Shown: positions 25,102 through 35,017 of the stretch, in pieces
Numbering within the stretch: the stretch's first letter is position 1
How the letters are laid out: every line of letters starts with the position of its first letter
NCBI RefSeq assembly: GCF_002812725.1
Contig: NZ_NMUN01000002.1
Coordinates: 248,001-312,000 of the forward strand
Source of the DNA: Microbacterium sp. BR1
GTDB taxonomy: Bacteria > Actinomycetota > Actinomycetes > Actinomycetales > Microbacteriaceae
Length of the DNA: 64,000 nt
Direction: 5' to 3'
Program-made: the position numbers and the translations under genes
Notes under the pieces: model-generated
Databases searched by the model: none
What the model saw: only the letters and a program-made list of their open reading frames with translations
What the model was told of the DNA's origin: nothing

Positions 25102-26373
25102 ATGAACTTCTTCTCCCGTTCGCGCACGGGCAAGGTCCTCGGCGGCATCGCCGTGGTCGGCGTCAGCGCGCTGGTTCTCGCAGGTTGTGCCGGCAGCGGT
25201 GGCAACACCGAGTCGTCGGGCGCACCCGCCGGTGACGACCTCGCCCTCAAGATCGGTACGGCACTGCCGCAGACCGGTAACCTCGCCTTCCTCGGCCCGC
25301 CCGAAGAGGCCGGTGTCGCGTACGCCGCGTCACAGATCAACGAAGTCTCGGCCGAAACCGGCCTGACCCTCGATGTGGTCTACGGCGACTCGGGTGACAC
25401 CGACAACAAGGCCTACGAGACCGAGATCCCCCGCCTGCTGGGCGAGGACGTCTCGGCGATCATCGGTGCCGCATCTTCGGGTACGTCGCTGCAGTTCATC
25501 GACCAGGTGGTCGGCGCCGGCGTGATCCAGTTCTCGCCCGCCAACACCTCGGACGCCTTCACCACCTACGAGGACGACGGGCTGTACTTCCGCACCGCTC
25601 CCTCCGACGTGCTGCAGGGCGAGGTGCTCGGTAACCTGATCGCCGAGGACGGCAACCAGACCCTCGGTCTGATCGTGCTCAACGACTCGTATGGCACCGG
25701 GCTCGCCAAGTACGTGACCGAGGCCTTCGAGGCCGCCGGTGGCGAGGTCGTTGCGGCCCCGACCTACAACACGGGTGACGCGACCTTCGATGCTCAGATC
25801 AGCGAGGTCCTCGCGGCCGACCCCGACGCGATCGCCCTGATCACGTTCGACGAGGTCTCGACCATGCTGCCGAGCCTGTTCGGCCAGATCCCGGCAGACA
25901 AGCTGTACTTCGTCGACGGCAACCTGAAGAACTTCGCAGACGCCTTCCCGACCGGTTCCCTGACGGGCGCGAAGGGCACGCTCCCGGGACTGTCGATCGA
26001 TTCGATCGCGGACTTCACGGGCGAGCTCGATGCGTTCCTCGAGGCCGAAGGAACCGCACCGCTCGAGGACTACAGCTACGCGGCCGAGTCCTACGACGCG
26101 ACCATCCTGCTGGCTCTCGCCGCCCTCGCTGCCGGTTCGACCGACAGCGCAGCCATGGCCGAGAAGCTCATGGAGGTCTCGGGTGGTTCGGGCGACGGTG
26201 AGACCTGCGAGTCCTACGCGGAGTGCGCCGACATCATCCTGGGCGGTGGAGTCGCCGACTACGACGGCATCTCCGGTCCGATCACGTTCGACGAGGTCGG
26301 CGACCCGACCGAGGCGTCGATCGGCATCTACGAGTTCGGTGAGGACAACACCTACACGGCATACATGGGCTGA
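25102..26373 (+). CDS. livK: Branched-chain amino-acid type ABC substrate-binding lipoprotein
   Basis: A 423-residue type I periplasmic-binding-fold lipoprotein: LVLAGC lipobox, then KIGTALPQTGNLAFLGPPEEAGVAYAASQIN, the usual LivK/Leu-Ile-Val-binding start, and YGDSGDTDNKAYETEIPRLL, GAASSGTSLQFIDQV in the lobes. It lies on the plus strand, converging on the livF-G-M-H genes at 27007-31117, whose binding protein it probably is. Ligand may be a branched-chain amino acid or another small molecule; the family is broad. Upstream, TAGGGT near 25039 is a likely -10, with an AT-richer tract at about 24970-25010. Confidence 0.88.
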   Translation: MNFFSRSRTGKVLGGIAVVGVSALVLAGCAGSGGNTESSGAPAGDDLALKIGTALPQTGNLAFLGPPEEAGVAYAASQINEVSAETGLTLDVVYGDSGDTDNKAYETEIPRLLGEDVSAIIGAASSGTSLQFIDQVVGAGVIQFSPANTSDAFTTYEDDGLYFRTAPSDVLQGEVLGNLIAEDGNQTLGLIVLNDSYGTGLAKYVTEAFEAAGGEVVAAPTYNTGDATFDAQISEVLAADPDAIALITFDEVSTMLPSLFGQIPADKLYFVDGNLKNFADAFPTGSLTGAKGTLPGLSIDSIADFTGELDAFLEAEGTAPLEDYSYAAESYDATILLALAALAAGSTDSAAMAEKLMEVSGGSGDGETCESYAECADIILGGGVADYDGISGPITFDEVGDPTEASIGIYEFGEDNTYTAYMG

Positions 26374-26393
26374 GCCCCACGCATCCCGCAATG

Positions 26394-26423
26394 AGGGGCC
26401 CCGGTCTTCGGACCGGGGCCCCT
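26394..26423 (+). terminator. livK terminator
   Basis: A perfect 13-bp stem, AGGGGCCCCGGTC with GACCGGGGCCCCT, closed by the stable TTCG tetraloop, 20 bases after the stop. Confidence 0.92.
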
Positions 26424-26643
26424 TGTCGTGCCCCGGTCTGTCGACACTTCTCCGGTGAAACCGGGTCTGCGGGGCCGGCAAGCCCGCCCGCAGAGCCCGG
26501 AGCGCGCCTTCGACCGGAGTACTGTCCTATCCGGGCCACCAACGTCACACGGTAGGTCCTCCCCAGAACCCGTTCCCGTGGCAACATCCCCCGTTGCGGA
26601 CCGACGCGGGTCAGGCCAGTGAACGGCGCGCAAAGCTGCGTAG

Positions 26644-27006
26644 GTGCGCGCCCTCCATCCGGATCACGTCTACGTCCACGCCGACCTCAAGTCCGCGGGC
26701 CTCTCGCAGGGCAGCATCACCCAATTGGTGCGCAGCGGTGGCATCCTGCGAGCGCGGCGGGACACCTATCTGCATCCCGCTTCCTCGGTCGCGGGGGTGA
26801 CCGCTGCGCGATCCGGCGGCCGGGTGGCGTGTACGAGCCTGCTGGCCGAATACGGAGTCTTCGTTCTGGAGAAGCGGACCGTGCACATCCAGGTTCCCGC
26901 GCACGCGACCCGGCTGCGGCCTCCGACGGGGGTGCGACTGCACGGGGCCCCGCTGCACCGTGCTCCGTCCCCGCGCTCGCTGCGCGTGGAGACGAAGTGC
27001 GGCGGG
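26644..27006 (+). pseudogene. Truncated AbiEi/DUF559-like gene, 5' remnant
   Basis: About 115 codons look genuine: a helix-turn-helix-like SAGLSQGSITQLVRSGGILRA, then DTYLHP, a GGRVACTSLLAEYGVFV segment and HIQVPAHATRLRPP, the layout of the N-terminal part of AbiEi-antitoxin/DUF559 proteins common in Microbacterium. After about base 26990 the similarity ends and the frame runs antisense into livF, with no nuclease domain. The gene seems cut off at the livF 3' end. No start signal stands out; GTG 26644 is the first codon. Confidence 0.55.
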
Positions 27007-27744
27007 TCAGGTGCCGAGCGTGCCGAGGTACAGCTCGGTGACCTTCGGGTCGCCGAGCAGCTCGCGGCCCGTGCCGGTGTAGGCGTCGCGGCCCTGGTCG
27101 AGCACGTAGCCGCGGTCGCAGATCTGCAGGCAGCGCCGCGCGTTCTGCTCGACCATGATGCACGTCACCCCGGCCTTGTTGATCTCGGAGACGCGGATGA
27201 ACGCCTCGTCCTGACGGACGGGGGAGAGACCCGCGGACGGCTCGTCGAGGAGCAGCACCTTCGGGTCCATCATCAGCGCACGGCTCATCGCCACCATTTG
27301 GCGCTCACCGCCCGAGAGCGAGCCCGCGCGCTGCTTGAGGCGCTTGCCCAGCTCGGCGAAGATGCCCGTGACGAACTCGAGACGCTCCTTGTATGCCGAA
27401 GGGCGCTGGTACAGGCCCATCTGCAGGTTCTCTTCGATCGTCAGTGTCGGGAAGACGTTGTTGGTCTGCGGGATGAACCCAACACCGCGCGCGACGAGCT
27501 TGTTCGCTCGCAGGCCCGTGATCTCGTCGCCCTCGAGCGTGATCGATCCCTCGCGCACGTTGACCTGACCGAAGATCGCCTTCAGCAGGGTCGACTTGCC
27601 GGCGCCGTTCGGGCCGATGATGCCGATCAGCTCGCCCTGGTTCGCGACCAGCGAGCAGCCGTTCAGGATGTTGACGCCCGGCAGATACCCGGCGTGCACG
27701 TTGTCGACGAAAACGACGGGGGTCTCGGTAGCTACCGTGCTCAT
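27007..27744 (-). CDS. livF: Branched-chain amino-acid ABC transporter ATPase LivF
   Basis: A 245-residue ATPase: Walker A GPNGAGKSTLL, LSGGERQMVAMSRALM signature, Walker B VLLLDEPSAGLSP and the VEQNARRCLQICDRGYVLDQG end typical of LivF. It pairs with LivG on the LivH-LivM membrane core. ATG 27744 overlaps the livG stop. Terminal gene of the operon. Confidence 0.95.
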   Translation of the reverse strand: MSTVATETPVVFVDNVHAGYLPGVNILNGCSLVANQGELIGIIGPNGAGKSTLLKAIFGQVNVREGSITLEGDEITGLRANKLVARGVGFIPQTNNVFPTLTIEENLQMGLYQRPSAYKERLEFVTGIFAELGKRLKQRAGSLSGGERQMVAMSRALMMDPKVLLLDEPSAGLSPVRQDEAFIRVSEINKAGVTCIMVEQNARRCLQICDRGYVLDQGRDAYTGTGRELLGDPKVTELYLGTLGT

Positions 27745-28817
27745 GAGCGGTTCTCCTCGTCTTCGGCGACGCCCTCGTCCACCAGCGTCGCGGCGCGCGC
27801 GTGAGCGGATGCCTCGGCATCCGTCGTCGGGTCGGCCTGGATGGCCGTGATGCGCCCCGTGACGACACCCAGGTCGAGCTCTTGGTGAGCGCCGAGATAG
27901 GCGTCGATGACCGCGGGATTGCGCATGACCGTGTGCGGGTCGCCCTCGGCGACGACGCGCCCCTCGGCCATGACGACGACCCAGTCCGCTATGTGGCGCA
28001 CCATATGCATGTCGTGCTCGACGAAGAGGACGGTCATGCCCTCTTCCTTGAGATCGAGGATGTGGTCCAGCAGCGACTGCGTCAGGGCCGGGTTGACCCC
28101 GGCCATCGGCTCATCGAGCATCACCAGTGTCGGCTTCGTCATCAGCGCGCGCGCCATCTCGAGCAGCTTGCGCTGCCCGCCCGAGAGGCTCGCCGCGAAG
28201 TCGGGCGCCTTCGTATCGAGCTTGAACTTCTTCAGCAGCGCCATGGCCTGGCTGTCGATGCTCGAGTCCTGCTTGCGCCAGATCGCGGGAATCAGCGCCT
28301 GCCAGAACTTCTCGCCGCGCTGACCCGTCGCGCCGAGCTTCATGTTCTCGAGCACCGTCAAGAGCCCGAGAGCCTTGGTGAGCTGGAACGTACGCACGAG
28401 GCCCATCCGCGCGACCCGGAAGGCGGGGACCCCCGACAGCGACCTGCCGTCGAAACTCCACGTACCCTCGTCGGGCTTGTCGAAGCCGGTGAGGAGGTTG
28501 AACAGCGTCGTCTTGCCGGCACCGTTGGGTCCGATCAGCGCCGTGATGGCGCCGCGGGGGATCTCGAGGTGCTCGACGTCGACGGCCGTGACGCCGCCGA
28601 ACGTGCGGCGCACGCCGTCGGCGATGATGATCGGGTCGACCTTCTTCGCTCCCGGTACGGCCTCTCCGACGTGCAGACCCGTCGTCTTGGGACGCTCGAC
28701 CGGTGCCGTGAGCGGTGCGCCCGAAGCCGCCTCGCCCAGCCGACCGGTGGTGGTGTGCTCGGCCCCCGACTGCCCGTTACTTGACTGCTCGTTACTTGAC
28801 TGCTCGTTACTTGACAA
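27741..28817 (-). CDS. livG: Branched-chain amino-acid ABC transporter ATPase LivG
   Basis: A 358-residue ATPase: GPNGAGKTTLFNLLTGFDKPDEG, LSGGQRKLLEMARALM, VMLDEPMAGVNP and VEHDMHMV are the LivG marks. LivG is usually about 255 residues. The extra length is a ~70-residue polar N-terminal extension beginning with repeated S-S-N-E-Q units encoded by a 15-bp tandem repeat, and a C-terminal tail. Start taken as TTG 28817, preceded by AGGAG; an internal start nearer the domain cannot be excluded. It overlaps livM by 11 bases. Confidence 0.88.
   Translation of the reverse strand: MSSNEQSSNEQSSNGQSGAEHTTTGRLGEAASGAPLTAPVERPKTTGLHVGEAVPGAKKVDPIIIADGVRRTFGGVTAVDVEHLEIPRGAITALIGPNGAGKTTLFNLLTGFDKPDEGTWSFDGRSLSGVPAFRVARMGLVRTFQLTKALGLLTVLENMKLGATGQRGEKFWQALIPAIWRKQDSSIDSQAMALLKKFKLDTKAPDFAASLSGGQRKLLEMARALMTKPTLVMLDEPMAGVNPALTQSLLDHILDLKEEGMTVLFVEHDMHMVRHIADWVVVMAEGRVVAEGDPHTVMRNPAVIDAYLGAHQELDLGVVTGRITAIQADPTTDAEASAHARAATLVDEGVAEDEENRS
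28776..28815 (-). repeat. 15-bp tandem repeat at livG start / livM stop
   Basis: GTTACTTGACTGCTC occurs at 28776-28790 and 28791-28805, followed by a 10-base partial copy to 28815. On the minus strand it encodes S-S-N-E-Q and contains the livM TAA stop. Confidence 0.85.
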
Positions 28818-29787
28818 AGGTCAGCTCCTTCTTGTTGCCGAGGATCCCCTGCGGCATGAAGATCACGAGCAGCATCAGGGCGACGCCGACGAGGATGAAT
28901 CGGAGCGTTCCGGCCTGGATCTGCGACATGAAAGGAAGGACCCCGGCCGAGACGAGCGCCGGGAGGAAGTTGCTCAGGAATGTCTGCAGCACCCAGAAGA
29001 TGAGCGACCCGAGCAGGGGGCCGAAGACGGTCGCGGCGCCACCCAGGAGAAGAGCGGTCCACACGAAGAATGTCAGCGACGTGACGTACACCCCGGGGCT
29101 GACGGCCGATGGCAGGGCGTAGACGATGCCGCCCGCCGCGGCGAGCACACCACCCAACACGAGCGACTGCATCTTGTACGCGTACACGTTCTTGCCGAGT
29201 GCGCGCACGGCGTCCTCGTCCTCGCGCACGCCCTTCAGTACACGCCCCCAGGGGCTGCGCATCAGCATCCAGACGACGAGCACCGCGATGCCGAGCGTGA
29301 CGAGCCCCATGATGCGCACCCACCACTGCGTCTCGTTGTACGTGAAGGGACCGAAACCGTAGGTGCCCTGCGGCAGGGGATTGGAAGCGCGGAAGCTGCC
29401 GTGGTACCCGCTCAGGCCGTCGGCCGAGCCGGTGTATTCGTCGAACGCGGTGGTCAGGAACAGCAGACGCACGACCTCGGCTGCCGCGATCGTCACGATC
29501 GCGAGATAGTCGCCGCGCAGCCGCAGCGTCGGGATACCGAGGATCACGGCGAAGATCGCCGATGCCACGAGGCCGGCGATCGCAGCCACCCACCATTCGA
29601 GACCGAAGGTGAGCACGCCGATCGCGTAGCCGTAGGCACCGATCGCCATGAATCCGGCGATGCCCATGTTGATCAGGCCGGTGTAACCGAAGTGCACCGC
29701 GAGGCCGAGGGCGGCGAGGGCGTACCCGATCGTGGCGGGACTGAGGATCGACGAGGCGGAGTTCGAGAGGATCTGGAGCAAGTCCAT
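28807..29787 (-). CDS. livM: Branched-chain amino-acid ABC transporter permease LivM
   Basis: A 326-residue membrane permease. LGLAVHFGYTGLINMGIAGFMAIGAYG near the N-terminus, LRGDYLAIVTIAAAEVVRLL in the middle and WGRVLKGVREDEDAVRALGKNVYAYK (the ATPase-contact loop) are LivM signatures. It partners LivH. Separated from livH by 7 bases. Confidence 0.94.
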   Translation of the reverse strand: MDLLQILSNSASSILSPATIGYALAALGLAVHFGYTGLINMGIAGFMAIGAYGYAIGVLTFGLEWWVAAIAGLVASAIFAVILGIPTLRLRGDYLAIVTIAAAEVVRLLFLTTAFDEYTGSADGLSGYHGSFRASNPLPQGTYGFGPFTYNETQWWVRIMGLVTLGIAVLVVWMLMRSPWGRVLKGVREDEDAVRALGKNVYAYKMQSLVLGGVLAAAGGIVYALPSAVSPGVYVTSLTFFVWTALLLGGAATVFGPLLGSLIFWVLQTFLSNFLPALVSAGVLPFMSQIQAGTLRFILVGVALMLLVIFMPQGILGNKKELTFVK

Positions 29788-29794
29788 GGCGCGC

Positions 29795-31117
29795 CTAACC
29801 TATTCTCTCGCGTCGACCAAGGATCCCCTGTGGTCGGAACAGCAGGATCACGATGAGGATGAAGAGTGCGCTCGCGTACTTCAGGTCCGCGGGGATCCAC
29901 AGGCTCGAGACCTCGACGAGCAGCCCGACGATGATCGATCCGACGAGCGCGCCGTACGCGGTGCCGAGACCGCCGAGGATGACCGCGGCGAACATGAGCA
30001 GCAGAACCTGCGAACCCATGTCCCACTTGATGCCGGGGCGGTAGTAGGCGTACAGGATGCCCGCGAGCCCCGCGAGGCCACCCGCGATGACCCACACGAT
30101 CCGGACGACGAAGTCCACGTCGATACCGGATGCCGCGGCGAGCGACGGGTTGTCGGAGATCGCTCGCGTCGCCTTGCCGAGGCGGCTGCGGGTGAGCCAC
30201 ACGGCAAATGCGATGATCACGATCACGGAGATCGCGATCGAGACCATGTCGATGATGCTCATCTGCACCGAACCGAACAGCTGGATCTTCGGCTCGGAGG
30301 CGAACGGAAGCTGGCTCGTGCCGCCCCCGATGAAGAACTGGAACGTGTAGCGGAGCGCGAGCGAGAGACCGATGCTGACGATCATGAGCTGAACTACGCC
30401 CACGCGCCGTCGGCGCAAGGGTCTCCACAGGATCATGTCCAGCACGAGCCCGAGGCCCGCGCTCAGGATCACCGCCAGCGGGAAGCCGACCCACACCGGC
30501 AGTGCGAGGCTCGCCGGACCGACGAGCGCGAGGGCCACGACGGCGCCGAAGGTGACCATCTCGCCGTGCGCGAAGTTCGAGATGCCCGTCGTGCCGAAGA
30601 CGAGCGAGAGTCCGACGGCCGCGAGGGCGAGCATGAGACCGAAGCTCAGGCCCTGCACGATGCGTTGGATGAGCTGGTCCGCGAAGCTCGTGACGCTTCG
30701 TTCACCCTCACCGATGAAGAAGTTGACGGTGACGCGCCCTCCGGCGCCCATCTCGACCTCTTCTTCGTTGGGGGTGTCATCCTCGGGGTTCACGACGGCG
30801 ATGCCGTCGGGCAGCGTCTCTTCGTCGAGGGTGACCGTGTAGGTCTCGCCGCGCTCCGGCACTCCGACGCGCCACTGACCCTCCGCATCCGTCTCGACCT
30901 CTTGCTCGCCGCCGGGACCGTCGATGACGAGGCGCACTCCCTCGAGCGGTTGCCCGTCGAGCTGCACGTTGCCGCTGATGCGGTAGGGGTCGTCTTCGGC
31001 CGCGAAGGCGGGGGACGCGGTCAAGCTCATCATCGCGAAGAGCACACCGAGGAGTGCCCCGATCGTGAGCAGAGTCCCCCCGCGGGAACGTCGCGCCGCA
31101 GCGGTCTTGGGATTCAC
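29795..31117 (-). CDS. livH: LivH-type permease with an added N-terminal extracytoplasmic domain
   Basis: A 440-residue protein. From about residue 145 it is a LivH permease (SFGLMLALAAVGLSLVFGTTGISNFAHGEMVTFG, ATRAISDNPSLAAASGIDVD). Before that it has a signal peptide (residues 1-40, ending SPAFAA) and a 90-residue beta-rich domain, ISGNVQLDGQPLEGVRLVIDG with TDAEGQWRVGVPERG and YTVTLDEE, the pattern of carboxypeptidase-regulatory-like/SdrD-B-type folds. LivH is normally about 300 residues. GTG 31117 follows GGAGG by 4 bases. The added domain would sit outside the membrane and might contact the binding protein; its role is not known. Confidence 0.88.
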   Translation of the reverse strand: MNPKTAAARRSRGGTLLTIGALLGVLFAMMSLTASPAFAAEDDPYRISGNVQLDGQPLEGVRLVIDGPGGEQEVETDAEGQWRVGVPERGETYTVTLDEETLPDGIAVVNPEDDTPNEEEVEMGAGGRVTVNFFIGEGERSVTSFADQLIQRIVQGLSFGLMLALAAVGLSLVFGTTGISNFAHGEMVTFGAVVALALVGPASLALPVWVGFPLAVILSAGLGLVLDMILWRPLRRRRVGVVQLMIVSIGLSLALRYTFQFFIGGGTSQLPFASEPKIQLFGSVQMSIIDMVSIAISVIVIIAFAVWLTRSRLGKATRAISDNPSLAAASGIDVDFVVRIVWVIAGGLAGLAGILYAYYRPGIKWDMGSQVLLLMFAAVILGGLGTAYGALVGSIIVGLLVEVSSLWIPADLKYASALFILIVILLFRPQGILGRRERIG

Positions 31118-31286
31118 AGATCCTCCAGTTCGGCACTGTTGCCGAGGGTCGCGTCCATCGGCATTGATGGACGACGGTACGAGCGTAATGTGTCCGCGTT
31201 GTTTCCCCCATCGGTCAATCGCGGGACGTGATGAGATCGCAATGGGATCGCTCCCGGAGGAATGTTCGCACAGCCTCGCCGCTTAG

Positions 31287-32864
<1,578 letters not shown>

Positions 32865-32878
32865 CCGCGCGGCGTCGG

Positions 32879-32884
32879 TACGCT
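32879..32884 (+). promoter_or_regulatory. -10 element of leaderless promoter
   Basis: TACGCT ends 7 bases before ATG 32892 (TMEM175-like gene). Confidence 0.5.
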
Positions 32885-32891
32885 GGGCGGC

Positions 32892-33527
32892 ATGATCCGG
32901 CAACGGCGCCATCCCGCAGCGACGCAGGGCACAAGCCGCCTCGAGGCGTTCACCGACGGTGTCTTCGCCATCGCGGCAACGCTGCTGGTGCTCGATCTGA
33001 CGAGCTACACGCTCGGCACGATCACATCGGATGCCGAGATGTGGTCGGCGCTCGCGGGAATGTGGGAGCTGTTCTTCAACTTCGTCCTGAGCTTCGTGCT
33101 GTTGTGCCTGCTGTGGATGACGCACGTGCAGCAGTTCGAGCACGTTGCGCGCGTCGACGCAACGATCGTCTGGCTCAACAGCGGACGCCTGCTGTTCATC
33201 GTCCTCGTGCCGTTCGCCACGAGCCTCACGACCGAGTACTCGGAGTGGGTCGCGGGCCGTCTGCTCATGCCCGTGACGTTCTTCTTCGCGATCCTCTGCA
33301 GCTATCTGCAATGGATGTGGGCCGTGCGCAACCGCGAGACGATGATGCCCGACCTCTCGGACGCCGACGCGAAGGCATACGGGCGCGGGGCCGTCAGCGC
33401 GCTCATCATCTCGGCGGCCGTCGTCGTCCTCGCCCCGCTGATCGGTTCCTTCGCCTTCGCGCTGTTCGTCTTCGATCCCGTCGGCACGCGTCTCTTCCGC
33501 GGTAGGGGCGACCGAGATACCCCGTGA
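32892..33527 (+). CDS. TMEM175/DUF1211-family membrane protein
   Basis: A 211-residue protein with about six helices. The first helix has RLEAFTDGVFAIAATLLVLDL, the F-S/T-D-G-V-F-A-I-A signature of bacterial TMEM175 potassium-channel relatives. Bacterial TMEM175 proteins form tetrameric potassium channels; that function here is inferred from family only. It sits between guaB and guaB3 with its own leaderless-type start. Confidence 0.82.
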   Translation: MIRQRRHPAATQGTSRLEAFTDGVFAIAATLLVLDLTSYTLGTITSDAEMWSALAGMWELFFNFVLSFVLLCLLWMTHVQQFEHVARVDATIVWLNSGRLLFIVLVPFATSLTTEYSEWVAGRLLMPVTFFFAILCSYLQWMWAVRNRETMMPDLSDADAKAYGRGAVSALIISAAVVVLAPLIGSFAFALFVFDPVGTRLFRGRGDRDTP

Positions 33528-33546
33528 CGGCTGCTCCGGCCGGGCG

Positions 33547-33552
33547 TACCTT
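33547..33552 (+). promoter_or_regulatory. -10 element of leaderless promoter
   Basis: TACCTT ends 6 bases before ATG 33559 (DUF2277 gene). Confidence 0.5.
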
Positions 33553-33558
33553 TTACGC

Positions 33559-33837
33559 ATGTGCCGGAACATCCGAACCCTTCACAACTTCGAGCCCGCG
33601 GCATCCCACGACGAGGTCCATGCCGCAGCTCTCCAGTACGTCCGCAAGATCGCGGGCACGACGAAGCCGTCGAAGGCCAATCAGGAGGCCTTCGATCGAG
33701 CCGTGCACGAGATCGCCCACATCACCGGGCATCTGCTCGAGGATCTCGTCGCCGTGACCCCGCCGAAGAACCGCGAGGAAGAGGCGGCGAAGGCGCGAGC
33801 TCGGGCCGTCGCATCCGGTCGCTACTCCGTCGCCTGA
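33559..33837 (+). CDS. DUF2277 family protein
   Basis: A 92-residue soluble protein beginning MCRNIRTLHNFEPAAS and containing ALQYVRKIAGTTKPSKAN and PPKNREEEAAKARARA, which match DUF2277 almost throughout. The C-R-N-I start and central lysine/proline motif are the conserved features. Function unknown. Stand-alone leaderless-type gene. Confidence 0.88.
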   Translation: MCRNIRTLHNFEPAASHDEVHAAALQYVRKIAGTTKPSKANQEAFDRAVHEIAHITGHLLEDLVAVTPPKNREEEAAKARARAVASGRYSVA

Positions 33838-33880
33838 GTGCCCCGGCGGTCCGGTCGGGAGCGGCGACGGGGTCAGCCGG

Positions 33881-33886
33881 TAGGCT
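33881..33886 (+). promoter_or_regulatory. -10 element of leaderless guaB3 promoter
   Basis: TAGGCT ends 6 bases before GTG 33893, selecting that start over an ATG two codons later. Confidence 0.55.
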
Positions 33887-33892
33887 GGACGG

Positions 33893-35017
33893 GTGAGCAT
33901 GGAGATCGAACTGGGGCGCGCGAAGCGAGCGCGACGCGCGTACACCTTCGACGACATCGCGGTGGTGCCTTCGCGGCGCACGCGCAACCCCGAGGATGTC
34001 TCGACCGCCTGGTCGATCGACGCCTTCCAGTTCGACATCCCGGTGCTGGGTGCGCCGATGGATTCGGTCGTCAGCCCTCTGACCGCGATCATGCTCGGGC
34101 AGCTCGGCGGGCTCGGAGTCCTCGATCTCGAGGGCCTCTGGACGCGCTACGAAGACCCCGAGCCGCTGCTCGCCGAGATCGCCGGCCGTGAAGACGGCGA
34201 CGCAACGCTCCGGATGCAGGAGCTGTACGCCGAGCCGATCAAGCCCGAGCTGGTCACGGCGCGTCTCGCCGAGATTCGGGCGGCGGGTGTCACGGTCGCC
34301 GGTGCCCTGACCCCCCAGCGCACGCAAGAGCTGTACGAGACCGTCGTCGCCGCCGGAGTCGACATCTTCGTCATCCGCGGTACCACCGTCTCGGCCGAGC
34401 ACGTCTCGAGCGTGTCTGCCCCTCTCAACCTCAAGAAGTTCATCTACGACCTCGACGTCCCGGTGATCGTGGGCGGTGCCGCGACCTACACCGCCGCACT
34501 GCACCTCATGCGCACCGGTGCCGCGGGCGTGCTGGTCGGCTTCGGGGGCGGTGCCGCGTCCACGACGCGCGCGACCCTCGGCATCCATGCCCCCATGGCG
34601 ACCGCGGTCGCCGACGTCACGGGAGCGCGCCGCGACTACCTCGACGAGTCGGGCGGCCGCTACGTGCACGTCATCGCGGACGGGGGAGTCGGCACCTCGG
34701 GCGACATCGTCAAGGCGCTCGCGATGGGCGCCGACGCCGTCATGCTCGGCGTTGCGCTCGCGCGCGCGACGGATGCTCCGGGTCAGGGCTTTCACTGGGG
34801 GCCCGAGGCGCACCACCCCAAGCTGCCGCGCGGACGCCGGGTGCGCGTCGACCAGGTCGCCTCGCTCGAGGGCATCCTGTACGGTCCGGCCCCCGTGGCC
34901 GACGGCACGGCGAACCTGATCGGGGCGCTGCGCAAGTCCATGGCGACCACCGGGTATTCGGACCTCAAGGAGTTCCAGCGCGTCGAGGTCGTCGTCGCGC
35001 CGTACTCCGGCGGATGA
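33893..35017 (+). CDS. guaB3: GuaB3-family IMP dehydrogenase-related protein
   Basis: A 374-residue barrel protein related to IMP dehydrogenase: RRAYTFDDIAVVPSRRTRNP, then the PVLGAPMDSVVS and VIADGGVGTSGDIVKALAMGADAVMLG blocks. It lacks CBS domains and the G-S-I-C-T-T catalytic loop; the equivalent stretch is FVIRGTTVSAEHVS with no cysteine. GuaB3 is widespread in actinobacteria; its reaction is not settled (a GMP-reductase-type role has been suggested for a cyanobacterial member, from memory). It overlaps the SURF1 gene by ATGA. Confidence 0.92.
   Translation: MSMEIELGRAKRARRAYTFDDIAVVPSRRTRNPEDVSTAWSIDAFQFDIPVLGAPMDSVVSPLTAIMLGQLGGLGVLDLEGLWTRYEDPEPLLAEIAGREDGDATLRMQELYAEPIKPELVTARLAEIRAAGVTVAGALTPQRTQELYETVVAAGVDIFVIRGTTVSAEHVSSVSAPLNLKKFIYDLDVPVIVGGAATYTAALHLMRTGAAGVLVGFGGGAASTTRATLGIHAPMATAVADVTGARRDYLDESGGRYVHVIADGGVGTSGDIVKALAMGADAVMLGVALARATDAPGQGFHWGPEAHHPKLPRGRRVRVDQVASLEGILYGPAPVADGTANLIGALRKSMATTGYSDLKEFQRVEVVVAPYSGG

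Noticed and set aside
27007..27804. Continuation of the AbiEi-like frame through livF
   Set aside because: The open frame continues only because it is antisense to livF; similarity to AbiEi/DUF559 ends near 26990.
29732..31231. 499-codon open frame antisense to livH
   Set aside because: Low-complexity charged translation; livH on the other strand is well supported.
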